Part shown: positions 54,722 to 64,000 of the stretch, piece by piece | How positions within the stretch are numbered: position 1 is the first letter of the stretch | How the letters are laid out: every line of letters starts with the position of its first letter | Assembly (NCBI GenBank): GCA_036435485.1 | Contig: CM071594.1 | Location: 105,691,001-105,755,000, forward strand | Direction of reading: 5' to 3' | Source: Saposhnikovia divaricata | Lineage: Eukaryota > Streptophyta > Magnoliopsida > Apiales > Apiaceae | DNA: 64,000 nt | The notes under the pieces: model-generated | The model's database searches: none | Seen by the model: the letters and a program-made list of their open reading frames with translations, nothing else | Told to the model about the DNA's origin: nothing | Translations under genes and position numbers: made by a program

Positions 54722-55402
54722 CAATAGAGGTTTCATTATCATAACAGAACTTAAAGACAGATAATAAATTTTGCTTCATATTTTTTGCACATAATGCATC
54801 TGACAAAATAAAATTGGAATTGGAGGACTTCAATTTAATTGTACCAGTTTGAGAAATAGGAACCATATTACCATTTCCCATAGCTATTTCTTCTGGTTCG
54901 TTATATGCATGAACCTCGGTAAAGTTGGAAGTGTCTGAAGCAATGTGATGTGAAGCCCCCGAATCTACAATCCACGGGGAAGCAGGAGATTGAAAGTTTC
55001 CGACAAAATGAGCTCTGGCCTTTATATGATTATTAGAGCGTGAACGAAAAACTTTGGTTGTGTGTCCAAACTTATTACATAATTGGCATCGAGGATGAGA
55101 ATCAGCTTTATGTGAATCATTCTGGAAACCTGATTGTTGAGGAGCAGGTGCGAGCCAAGCCTGATTATAAAAGTTGCGTGAGGCTTGTTGGTTGCGACAT
55201 GGTTGAGGTTGGCGAAAAACATGAGACTGTGTAGGCCCTTTTTGTCCGAGTGCGGCAGTGACTGGTGAGTTCATGGGTGCAACTGACATCTTTTGGAGTG
55301 TTTCTTGTCTCAGATAAATTTCATGATTGGTTAATTTATCAAACAAATCCTCGTAAGTAATTAGAGTATCACGAGCACGGATTGCTGCGGCTATGTTGTT
55401 AG
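54722..55402 (-). pseudogene. Copia B gag C-terminus and protease
   Basis: On minus, RARDTLITYEDLFDKLTNHE starts near 55380, followed by a Gln/Pro-rich stretch, a zinc knuckle (CQLCNKFGHTTKVF, last Cys lost), and protease WIVDSGASHHIASD with MGNGNMVPI and LSVFKFCYDN. It is cut at 54722 by the gypsy element and at 55402 by copia C. The pieces on both far sides continue the same element. Confidence 0.85.
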
Positions 55403-55633
55403 TGATAAGGAGTGAGTCAGGATTTACTCACTAATTGTGATTTTCACAATCTTCATAATATTCCCCCTACAATTACTCCCACATTAAGCAGTAATATATT
55501 TGGTTGTTACTACTCTGTAGCTTAGTCTGTTAATATTGTACAGCTAATGCATACCAAGAATATTAGGGTTGTATTGGTGTTATAAATACCTGTTGTTAGT
55601 AATACAAATTATCTCTTCTCAAAATCTTCTTTA
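55403..55633 (+). repeat. 5' LTR of copia C
   Basis: It contains TATAAATACC (55580), a plausible TATA box, shortly before the primer site. Confidence 0.9.
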
Positions 55634-55645
55634 TGGTATCAGAGC
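55634..55645 (+). other. Primer-binding site of copia C
   Basis: TGGTATCAGAGC abuts the LTR. Confidence 0.9.
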
Positions 55646-55687
55646 TTTGATATATATATTTTTCTTTCTTTCTTTTTACGTCTCTCA

Positions 55688-56657
55688 TGGCAAACTCAAA
55701 CTCCTCTTCTCTCATCCTTAACCCAAATGAACCAACCAAACCTTCATTTTCATCAACATCAATAACGCTATTAAACTCAATCCAACTAATTACTTGTCCT
55801 GGAAAATGCAAATCCAGGCTATCCTTATCGATCATGATCTTCTCGGCTTCGTCGATGGTACTGCTACACAACCTTCTCCTTTTATCACTAAAGGAGAAGT
55901 TACAACTCCAAACCTTGCCTATCACACATGGCTTCACCAAGACAACCTTCTCCTAGGTGCGCTGGTTGGTTCACTCTCTCATCCACTTATTCCTCTTGTT
56001 TCTCAAGCCACTAATTCCAAAGAGATATGGGATATCTTGGCTAAAACATATGCTAAACATAGAAGGGGCCACATCAAACAGATTAAAGATCAATTTAATC
56101 GTATATCCAAAGGTCCTCGTACTATCACTGACTATATGCAAGCCATTAAAGCATGTGCGGATCAACTTGCGGCTCTTGGTAAACCTGTTGATCATGAAGA
56201 CTTAATTGATCGTGTTCTTGATGGCCTTGACACATCATATAACTCTATTATTGAATCTGTCAATAGTAGAGATACTCCAATCTCGTTTGAAGAATTGCAT
56301 GAAAAGCTCATCAACAAAGAGCTGTCACTAGCACAAGCACAACTTCCTCCAGAACTTCCAGCCACTACATTTATTACAACAACTCACCCTCAAGATCGAA
56401 ACAATGGGTGCCAAGCCAGGCAATCTGCTCCAGGTATTCTCCCTACACCACCATCTAACACCAACTCTTTTCGGCAACCTAAACCTTACCTAGGACGCTG
56501 CCAGTGGTGTGGTGAATGTGGTCATGTCATCACAATATGTTCTAAATTCACTCATAAATTCCCAACAGCATCAAATGCGCACCTAGACATAATCGGCCTA
56601 GACCTCAAGCAAATACTACAACCGCTGTCACCTTTAATTCTACCCCTGGCTCCTTGA
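55688..56657 (+). pseudogene. Copia C gag, frameshifted
   Basis: ATG at 55688 starts MANSNSSSLILNPN. The frame slips near 55755 and the gag continues in another frame as SWKMQIQAILIDHDLLGFVD, EIWDILAKTYAK, RDTPISFEELHEKLINKE and the knuckle CQWCGECGHVITIC (complete CX2CX4HX4C). The open stretch ends at 56657. Confidence 0.85.
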
Positions 56658-56907
56658 TAGTGGTGCATCTCACCACGTTACGAATGAGTTAAACAATCTT
56701 GCCTTTCATGTTCCGTATGACGGCACCGAAGAACTCATTATTGGTGATGGTACTAGTCTCCGTATTACTCATATTGGTTCTATAAAATTTTCACACCCTT
56801 CCCCTCTTATATTAAATAATGTTTTGTGCGTTCCCTCAATGTCAAAAAATATCATATCTATATCTCAATTATGTCTTGATAACAATGCCATCCTTGAATT
56901 CTCATAA
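56646..56907 (+). pseudogene. Copia C protease, broken
   Basis: In the frame shifted from gag, LLDSGASHHVTNELNNLAF is followed by IGDGTSLRITHIGS and LCVPSMSKNIISISQLC, with a TAA near 56905. The protease core DSGASHH is intact; the frame is not continuous with gag. Confidence 0.8.
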
Positions 56908-56919
56908 TCTTCTTTTTCT

Positions 56920-58317
56920 GTGAAGGATCTCACATCGGGGGTGACATTTCTTAAGGGTCAGGTTAAATCCGGAGTCTATGAATTTCATCCTATTCGTCCA
57001 CAAGTCTTTGCAAGCACACTCAATGCTCTAGATTGGCACCATCGTCTAGGGCATCCATCTTCTAAAGTTTTTAGGCAGCTTGTTTCTCGCTTTCAGATAA
57101 ATGTACCTAGCATTTCTACATTAGATTGTAATTCATGTGCTTGCAATAAAAGTCATGAGCTTCCGTTCAGTATTTCTACTATTACTTCCATAGCTCCTTT
57201 TCAATATGTTTATACTGATTTATGGGCATCTTCCATATATTCTCATGATGGTTATAAATATTATGTTATATTTGTAGACCATCATACCAAATACATCTGG
57301 TTCTATCCCCTTAAATTAAAATCAGATACCAAAAATGTTTTCATTCTCTACAAAGCTTTAGTTGAGAAATTTTTCAAACTCCCTCTTCAAACACTTTATT
57401 CAGATAACGGTGGTGAATATGAAAGTCTCAAAGACTATCTCTCTGTAGAAGGGGTATCTAGATTAACAACTCCACCACACACCCCTCAACATAATGGTTA
57501 TTCGGAAAGGCGTCACAGACATATAGTGGAAACCGGTCTCTCCCTCCTTGCTCATACTTCTATGCCTTTAAAATATTGGACAAATGCATTTTCTACGGCT
57601 GTTTATCTTATAAACAGACTCCCCACACCAACATTGAAAAATAAGTCTCCTTATCTTACTCTATTTGAAAAGCCACGAAACTATCATAAGCTAAAGTGTT
57701 TTGGTTCTTTGTGTTATCCTTGGCTCAAACCATACACTAACCATAAAATTGAGTCCAAGTCAATACCGTGTGTATTTGTAGGTTATTCACCATCACAAAG
57801 TCCCTACTACTGCATAGATCCCAAAACTAACAAAGTTTATAAATCTAGTCATGTGCAATTTGTGGAAAACAAATACCCTTTTTCCTCTCTAACTTCTTCT
57901 CCTCAGGTTTCCTCTCTATTAGATGATTGGTGTCCTATCTCCGTACCAGTCTCAAATTCAAGCAAACCATACCCAAATGACTCGCAATCCATTATCATTG
58001 ATTCTATGGCCAGCCCTTCATCATCTCAAGAAAGAACACCCACCACCTCCTCCTCACACTCAACCCCACCTCCTCCTCCACCTCCACCTCCACCTCATAG
58101 CCAACCAACTCGGACAATGACAACTCGTCTACAAAATAAAATTCGCAAACCTATTCAAAAGCTCAATCTTAATGCTCAAGTTTTTGATGTTAACACTGAG
58201 CCTAGAACAGTAGCCAAGGCTCTCAAAATTCCATTTTGGCACAAGGCCATGGATGAGGAAATGAACGCCCTTCACAAAAATAAAACTTGGGAACTAGTCC
58301 CCCCTTCCCCCTCATAG
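56920..58317 (+). pseudogene. Copia C integrase
   Basis: An open stretch of 465 codons contains the pre-integrase HHCC region (WHHRLGHPSSKVFRQL, CNSCACNKSHELPF), the core (YTDLWASSIYSHDGYKYYVI, LYSDNGGEYESL, PPHTPQHNGYSERRHRHI), a Pro-rich run (ten or so Pro near 58070) and the start of the reverse transcriptase (MDEEMNALHKNKTWELVP). TAG at 58315 ends it. Catalytic Asp, Asp and Glu are visible. Confidence 0.88.
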
Positions 58318-59739
58318 AACGTTGTTGGTTGCAGGTGGGTCTTTCGTATAAAACATGATCCCCAAACTAATGCCATTAAACAATACAAAGCACGACTTAT
58401 TGTAAGAGGATTTCATCAAAGTCCATGCCTCGATTACAACGAGACATTCAGCCCTGTGTCAAACCAGCAATGATTCGACTCATTTTATCCTTGGCTGGTC
58501 TTTGCGGCATTTGGTTGTTAACAATGCTTTTTTACAAGGAACTCTGTCTGAAGAGGTTTATGTTGCTCAACCACCGGGTTACCAAGATGCGCACCATCCT
58601 CATTATGTGTGTAAGCTCTCGAAGCCGTTATATGGTCTAAAATAATCCCCGAGATCTTGGTACAAGGAGCTCCGTAAATTTCTTATATCATCAGGTTTCA
58701 GAAACTCTATTGCTAATTCTTCCTTGTTTATAAAGCATGAACATGGTTCGATAATATATGTCTTGGTGTATGTTGACAACATTATTGTTACTAGTAATGC
58801 TACTGCGTTTCTAGAAAACTTTATTAAATTCATTTCTAATCATTTTCATCTTAAAAATTGGGTCAGCTTTCCAACTTTCTCGGGGTTGAAGTACTTAATC
58901 ATTCCAAAGGTCTATTTTTAAGTCAGAAAAAATATATTTCAGACATTTTGTACAAGGCAAATATGGAGTCAGCCAAGCCAGTAGCAACGCCGCTTACTAC
59001 ACATCCTCCATTAACCTTGGAATGTGATAATCTCAAAGATCCGACTGAATATCGGGCACTCATTGGCAGGCTACAATATTTAAGTCTTACTCGTCCAGAT
59101 GTTACTTATGCTGTCAATAAATTAGCTCAGTATACGCAGCGGCCAACAACTGCACATATGCAGGCACTTAAACGCTTGTTAAGATATCTGTGTGGTACGA
59201 TGAATCATGGCATTATCATTCACCGGGACTCTCCTGTTAATCTCCATGCTTTCTCCGATGTTGATTGGGCTCGTGATAAAGATGACTATATCTCTACATC
59301 GGCATACATTGTATATCTTGGAAAGAATCCCATATCATGGAGTTCAAAGAAGCAATGTACAAGAGCTCGCTCTTAAACCGAAGCAGAGTACAGGGCAGTA
59401 GCAAATACTACAGCTGAGATATTATGGCTTAAAAATCTGTTCAAAAAGATTCATCTCTCTCCTTCCTTGCAGCCTGTTATTTATTGTGATAATGCAGGAG
59501 CAACATATGTTTGTGCTAATCCAGTCTTTCATTCAAAAATGAAGTATCTTGGGTTAGATTACCATTTCGTTCGAGAAAATGTTCAAGCTGGCATGCTGCG
59601 TGTATCATACATATCCAACAATGATCAATTGGCTAATGTTCTTACAAAACCTCTTCCTTGCATTCCTTTCATTTCATTGGTTCGCAAAATTGGTCTTTCC
59701 TCTTGGCCGACCATTTTAAGGGGGAATGATAAGGAGTGA
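58318..59739 (+). pseudogene. Copia C reverse transcriptase and RNase H, multiply broken
   Basis: Pieces in different frames: CRWVFRIKHDPQTNAIKQYK, FSPVSKPAMIRLILSLAG, then shifts near 58500 and 58640. The catalytic box reads YVDNI where YVDDI is expected (58770). RNase H shows LHAFSDVDWARDKDDYIST, a TAA at 59374, TEAEYRAVANTTAEILWLKN and YCDNAGATYVCANP, ending at 59739. It is non-functional. Confidence 0.85.
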
Positions 59740-59957
59740 GTCAGGATTTACTCACTAATTGTGATCTTCACAATCTTCAGAATATTCTCCCTATAATTAC
59801 TCCCACATTAAAGTGTAATATATTTGGTTGTTACTACTCTGTAGCTTAGTCTGTTAATATTGTAGAGCTAATGCATACCTAGAATATTAGGGTTGTATTG
59901 GTATTATAAATACATGTTGTTAGTAATACAAATTATCTCTTCTCAAAATCTTCTTTA
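59727..59957 (+). repeat. 3' LTR of copia C
   Basis: Partner of 55403-55633. Confidence 0.9.
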
Positions 59958-59962
59958 GTTAG

Positions 59963-60553
59963 GTTAGGGGACTTACACAATCCGAGATTCACAAACAACC
60001 AATACAGAACACACACACACACAACCAATCGATTAATTGACAAGATCTACCAAAGCGTTGTCAAACACTATTCAAGTATTACTTCTACTTCTATCAACAA
60101 TAAGTAAAAGTAAAACAAGAACACCAAACAATATTTGACGTGGAAACACCTATGCCCCAAACTCGTATTATTAATCCAATCAATAATCAATAATACATCA
60201 AAACAATAATACCTTAACGGTGTCCCAACCCGATACTTAAGCCAACAATGCTCAAGCATCTCCCAAACAATACCTAAGACTACATCTCTTAAGTATTCAC
60301 CACATCAAACATATACAATATGACTATGTATATATAGTCATCCAAAACTTAGCCACCAAGACTTACCATACTTGTTCTACAAGTCTTACCATACTTGTTA
60401 TACAAGTCTTCCAATTCTTGGCACCTAATTACCCAACTTAGTGATCAAAACATGCTATATATAATAATTGTCTACACATACAATTATTTTCTTTCCCATA
60501 TATATCTTGGACCACCCAAACCCATAACATTATATTGGGTTGAAACCCAACGT
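59963..60553. mobile_element. Unclassified 0.6 kb insert in copia B gag
   Basis: It separates copia B gag at 60554 (SDYSNIR) from its continuation at 55402. TATGTTG flanks it on both sides once copia C is ignored (55393-55399 and 60553-60559). Ends are TTAGGTTAGGGG and GGGTTGAAACCCAACG. It contains a CA run (60009-60022) and GACGTGGAAACACC. There is no coding frame. It could be a solo LTR or a DNA element. Confidence 0.45.
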
Positions 60554-61123
60554 ATGTTGCTATAATCGGAGTTGAGTCTTGCAAGTATTTTGATAATAAT
60601 TTCCTCAGTTAGACATGGGCGAGCCAGCAGTGGCTAATTCATCCTTAATGGACTGTATCTCGCGAAGATACTCGGCAATGGACTTCTGATCCTTTGTGAT
60701 TCGAGGGAGTTGATCTCGGAGACAAAGTATTCTCGTGTGTGATTTTTTGGCGTACATGGTATGTAAAGAATCCCAGGCTTGTTTGGTTGTGGGTGCTGTA
60801 GCAATCATAGAGGCGAGTGTTGAATCTATCGATGCTAAGATAGCGTTGTGAATTAAGCGATCTTGTATGAACCATAACTTGAAGTTTGGATTTGAAACAG
60901 ATTAATTATTTTTAGTGATTGTTTGGGTTTGGTGCTGGGCTACTACCATCAAGAAACCCATAAATATCATGATCGTGAAGTAGCATCTCAATTTGTGCTT
61001 TCCAAGTAGTGAAATTTGAGCTACCAGAGAGTTAATCGGAAGTTGGGCCGTTGGATTAAACTGGATAATCTGGTTCATGCTTGAGTTGGTGGAAGAGTCG
61101 GTGTTAGAAACAGAAATGGTCAT
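60554..61123 (-). pseudogene. Copia B gag N-terminus
   Basis: ATG at 61123 on minus begins MTISVSNTDSSTNSS, followed by FNPTAQLPIN and a frameshifted LHDHDIYGFLDG. It then reads APTTKQAWDSLHTMYAKKSH, RDQLPRITKDQKSIAEYLRE and DELATAGSP, and after one more shift near 60610 EEIIIKILARLNSDYSNIR. These are copia-type gag (UBN2-like) landmarks. At least two frame breaks and the 59963-60553 insert disable it. Confidence 0.82.
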
Positions 61124-61168
61124 TTTTTTTACGACAGAAGGGCTGAGATTTACTCTTTAGAGTTTATT

Positions 61169-61181
61169 GGCTCTGATACCA
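61169..61181 (-). other. Primer-binding site of copia B
   Basis: On minus TGGTATCAGAGCC lies upstream of gag and directly inside an LTR edge ...CACTTTCTTA. Confidence 0.85.
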
Positions 61182-61460
61182 TAAGAAAGTGAAAAATAAG
61201 TATCAGGATTGTATTATATTCTATGTGAGGTTACATTGATTTATATATTACAACAGGAAGAACATATACATTGAACCTAGAGACAATTTTTACAATCTGT
61301 GGGAGTGATTGTAGGAAAAATCTAAGGCCTAATTATTTGTTCATATCTTCAGTTGATTTGATGCTGATATGGTCTTTTGTTACTAGTATCAGGAATAGAA
61401 GAACATTTTTAAGTTTCTATAACTGGTTTCTGTTAGGTTCTGATAGATGAATGGCTTAGC
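61182..61460 (-). repeat. 5' LTR of copia B (outer edge approximate)
   Basis: The inner edge is fixed by the primer site. The outer edge is not determinable because the partner LTR is missing. AATAAG and TATATATTAC motifs are present but the promoter was not assigned. Confidence 0.5.
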
Positions 61461-61589
61461 GGAGCAGCTGTACAATAAATTAAAAATGCATCATTCGTAG
61501 ATATATTTTACGATGGAATTACAAGTTGAGCTAAATTCATATAATTTTGTGCTAAATTCATATAATTTTGATTAGTTTGTGATTACTTA
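61461..61589. other. Spacer
   Basis: AAATTCATATAATTTTG is tandemly duplicated at about 61535-61570. Nothing else seen. Confidence 0.5.
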
Positions 61590-62012
61590 GAGCATCGACA
61601 ATGGATCCCATATCTGTATAAATATAGGGAAACATTTAACTTTCTGTCAAAAAAGTCACCGCCTCAATGTCCCCAAAATGGGGTTTGATTTCCAGGAAGA
61701 GAAATGAGTCCCCATTTTTGTAGACTCAAGTTCATGCCGCAAACCTCCCGCAGATGTATTATATTATATTAAATCTCTCTCTCTCTCTCTCTCTCTCCTC
61801 ATATAATATATTAAATTGTAGTTAGTTAAAATTGTAAGTGAAAGAGAGAGAAAAAAGTAATATAAAAAAGAATATAGCGATATGGGGATGGAAAATAGGA
61901 AATGGGATGTAAATTTTTTTTGATAATTTTGGGGATATACTATTTTTGTTTGGAGATTTACTATTTTTAGTAAGTTTTTGGGGATAGGGATAGGGACCGG
62001 TTGGGAATGCTC
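61590..62012. mobile_element. Intact Tourist-like MITE
   Basis: Ends GAGCATCGACAATGG and (inverted) GAGCATTCCCAACCGG are flanked by TTA on both sides (61587-61589, 62013-62015), the target duplication of PIF/Harbinger elements. The 423 bp body holds CCCCAAAATGGGG, a CT microsatellite (61771-61797) and TTTGGGGATATACTATTTTTG. It is non-coding. A second copy, split by the Helitron unit, lies at 20357-20534 plus 29304-29578. Confidence 0.85.
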
Positions 62013-62015
62013 TTA

Positions 62016-62577
62016 TCTCCTTGCTAGGAGGCCATATGTGATAGGATATTAGGATTTGATGTTTCACATAGGTTACATAGTTAAATTGTCATATAGCCAT
62101 CTATTTAATAATATTTTATATTTGTATCAAGAGTCTAGGGGTTTTTTTTGTCAGGGGTATCTATTTCATAGATGAATTGCAAAGAGTACAATATTCGTAA
62201 GGTGTTTCTTTCATTCAAGAAAGTTTATCATCTAACCGAAAGTCACGCGTGTTGCCCCCGGACGCTTAGACAATAGAACTTTAATGTCTGAGAAGATGCC
62301 ACCCGATTGGTAAGTACAATAAAATGAATACTGGAAAGAAGAAGAGAAGTAAAACTACACGACCAAACTCCCATAAAATTTCCTGGCCTGGCCGATCTTC
62401 AAAAGTCTCAAACCCCAACACCACTAAAACCCCAACTTTTCCATCATTTGTCACCATCCTATTGGAAAGCGTGCCAATCTGCCCATCAACCCAATCTATA
62501 GGGGCACCAAGGGAACAAAGAAGGTCTTGAGAAACTGATTGGACAACAAGCTTGTCTTGAATTCATCATAGTGTAAG
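62016..62577. other. Spacer
   Basis: A short Pro/Thr-rich frame on plus (62324-62530) has no recognisable domain. Nothing else is supported. Confidence 0.5.
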
Positions 62578-62705
62578 AGCATTTCCAATGGTATTGGTTA
62601 AAATGGTTGGTTAAAATGATATAAATATTGATTATGTATAATTTGTTAAACCGGCCTGTTTAGTGGAGTTTGCTATAATGAATGGTTATATTTTGTAAAC
62701 GGTAT
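62578..62705. mobile_element. MITE-like fragment in a copia gag
   Basis: It begins GAGCATTTCCAATGG after GTAA, a common plant MITE end, with TTGGTTAAAATGG repeats. It replaces the gag sequence right after codon 26 of the following element. No inverted right end is visible. Confidence 0.5.
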
Positions 62706-62785
62706 GTTAACATTTTGTTCTTCCACATATCATAACTGTTTCTGTCATATATGGGAATTTTCACAGTTCCAACTTTAGAAGACAT
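62706..62785 (-). pseudogene. Copia-type gag start, truncated
   Basis: On minus ATG at 62785 reads MSSKVGTVKIPIYDRNSYDM then WKNKML, the usual opening of copia gag proteins (a hydrophobic-aromatic-W-K/R-M pattern). It is interrupted after about 27 codons. Confidence 0.75.
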
Positions 62786-62871
62786 GATGAATTTTTTAAG
62801 AGAGTTAAAAAATTCAGGGATGATTTTTAATCGAGTAAAATGGGATCTTTGATTTGTGTATCAATCAACCG

Positions 62872-62883
62872 GCTTTGATACCA
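62872..62883 (-). other. Primer-binding site
   Basis: On minus TGGTATCAAAGC lies two bases after the LTR end ...GGACCTAACA. Confidence 0.85.
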
Positions 62884-62885
62884 AT

Positions 62886-64000
62886 TGTTAGGTCCAATAT
62901 GTTTGTAGAAGGGGGGGTTGAATACAAACAGTACTGTTTTATCGAAATTTGTCCGGATAATTTAATTTATATGTTGACAAATTTGAGCGGAATTAAATGA
63001 AACAAAATTCAAGTTGAATATAAAATTATATTAACTTGAGGGGTTTGTTACAAATACAGTACAGAATTTATATCTAGTTAATAAAAACAAATTAGAAAAT
63101 TCGACATGAATTTTTCTAGATTTTTTAATTAAAATCAAGATATAGATTAGGAGTAAAAACTCGCTAATAATACAAGAGTATCAAGTAAATCAGTTCTATC
63201 GGATCAGATATTAAAAATAAGATGAACTTGATTTTCTATATATTTTTCTGCTTCTTGTGCTGTGTTCTTGATGAGAGAGAAGAGAGAAATCTGTTCTTGA
63301 ATGAAATATTTTGCTCTGTTTTTTTTCTTACTGATTGCTTCTGTCGATATGTCTTGATATATATCAATTACTGCCTCTTTGTCTTCAATTATAACTGTCA
63401 AGACAATCGGCAATACAATTTATTCTTCCAAGACAACCAATTTTGTACTGCCAAGACAATAGGCAATACAATCGTCAAGACAATCAGGTTCTTCCAAGAC
63501 AATCGGCAAGACAATCAAATTCAGAGATCTTTTTCTTGCTTTATCAAAGATTATCATTCTGTCTGAAGCTTTTTCTTTTTTATCATTATCAATACAATCT
63601 AATTTGAACTGCCAAGACAATCGTCAAGACAATCAAATCAGATTTTATTCTACTTTTCAAAAGCTTTTCAGACATTATCATTATCAAGACAATCGGCAAG
63701 ACAATCAGAAATTGTCTTGCTTTATTGATTTCTTCTTCAATACAATCGGCAAGACAATCTCCTATTGTCTTGCTATTCTGATTTAAACCTTCAAGACAAT
63801 CGACAAGACAATCAGGGATTGTCTTGCTAGTTCATTTTTCAGAATTAAATTCAAATTGATTAATAAATAATCATTTTAATTTATTCTTACTTAAATAATT
63901 AATCAGATTTAATTAATCTAATAATTAATTTAATTAAAGAATTAATTCAAGATGAATGAATTAATTAATTAAATTGACTACTTGATTTAAATTAATTAAA
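62886..64000 (-). repeat. 5' LTR of a copia-type element, runs off the window
   Basis: On plus it starts TGTTAGGTCCAATATG, followed by a G-run and GAATACAAAC; the same terminus type closes the LTR at 1-122. At least 1,115 bp long. Its central part (63399-63825) is dominated by an AAGACAAT motif array; the outer part is AATTAATTA-rich. Confidence 0.75.
63399..63825. repeat. AAGACAAT motif array in LTR
   Basis: There are twelve exact AAGACAAT and about five variants (AATACAAT, AAGACAAC), mostly as pairs AAGACAATCGGCAAGACAAT. Three pairs are followed within 3-5 bases by the inverse ATTGTCTTGC, forming small hairpins (63707-63722, 63752-63771, 63806-63829). Confidence 0.85.

Larger units (their letters stand above)
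55403..59957 (+). mobile_element. Complete but dead Ty1/copia element C
   Basis: LTRs 55403-55633 and 59727-59957 are each 231 bp, start TGATAAGGAGTGAG and end ATCTTCTTTA, with about ten visible differences. GTTAG flanks both sides (55398-55402, 59958-59962). The primer site is directly after the 5' LTR at 55634, and TTTTAAGGGGGAA precedes the 3' LTR. It lies in gag of copia B, in opposite orientation. The LTR ends in TA rather than CA, as does that of copia B. Confidence 0.93.

Noticed and set aside
63399..63825. CRISPR-like regular repeats
   Set aside because: Spacing is irregular, the motif is only 8-11 bases, the context is a plant LTR and there are no cas genes.
1..64000. tRNA or rRNA genes
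   Set aside because: No cloverleaf with A and B boxes or rRNA landmark was recognised; matches to initiator Met tRNA ends are retrotransposon primer sites.

Overview
The window is nuclear DNA of a flowering plant, most likely a eudicot. It is AT-rich and gene-poor, it has plant-type split genes, and most of it is nested plant transposable elements: Ty1/copia and Ty3/gypsy LTR elements primed by the initiator Met tRNA, an RTE-type LINE, Helitrons, a MULE, CACTA ends and MITEs. I could not place it to genus from sequence alone.

Layout. 1-122 is the end of an LTR that cuts off the RNase H end of a minus-strand copia element (123-6946; single long gag-pol frame, 1.7 kb leader, 1.7 kb LTR). 6947-7800 is an unclassified repeat full of small ACGCAT/ATGCGT hairpins, followed by AT-rich spacer with a foldback element at 8600-8810. 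9183-16610 holds the only recognisable near-complete host gene: the plant purine gene for phosphoribosylaminoimidazole carboxylase (PurK-PurE fusion), about 16 exons on the plus strand. It carries an in-frame stop in the transit-peptide exon, a phase clash at exon 4/5 and no acceptor for the last exon, so it looks like a decayed copy or a misassembled allele.

17.8-31.4 kb is Helitron territory. Two related short Helitrons lie at 17824-18211 and 31001-31361. An 8.8 kb Helitron unit (20535-29303, minus) sits inside a Tourist-like MITE whose halves flank it; an uninterrupted copy of that MITE at 61590-62012 serves as an empty site. The unit carries five exons of an RPA1-like gene, two exons of a BRWD/PHIP-type WD40 gene and other exon-like pieces. 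29715-30897 is a 5'-truncated RTE LINE. 31939-33139 is a MULE deletion derivative with about 80 bp terminal inverted repeats.

34.5-37.5 kb has spliced minus-strand gene remains: two unrecognised pieces and the RS-rich tail of a CYP63/CYP95-type cyclophilin. Next to it lies an intact Reina-like chromovirus (37626-43285) whose two 361 bp LTRs look identical. 43925-45230 is a tandem array of a roughly 174 bp unit abutting a minus-strand copia element (copia B). Copia B is split by a complete gypsy element (46172-54716, target duplication GAACT), by a plus-strand copia element (55403-59957, target duplication GTTAG) and by an unclassified 0.6 kb insert; its gag start and primer site are at 60554-61181. 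The gypsy 5' LTR itself holds a LINE tail with a 9 bp target duplication. The window ends in the 5' end of another minus-strand copia-type element (gag start, primer site and LTR, 62706-64000) whose LTR is packed with an AAGACAAT motif.

No operon-like cooperation is present. The elements form a stratigraphy of insertions around one purine-biosynthesis gene and a few gene remnants.
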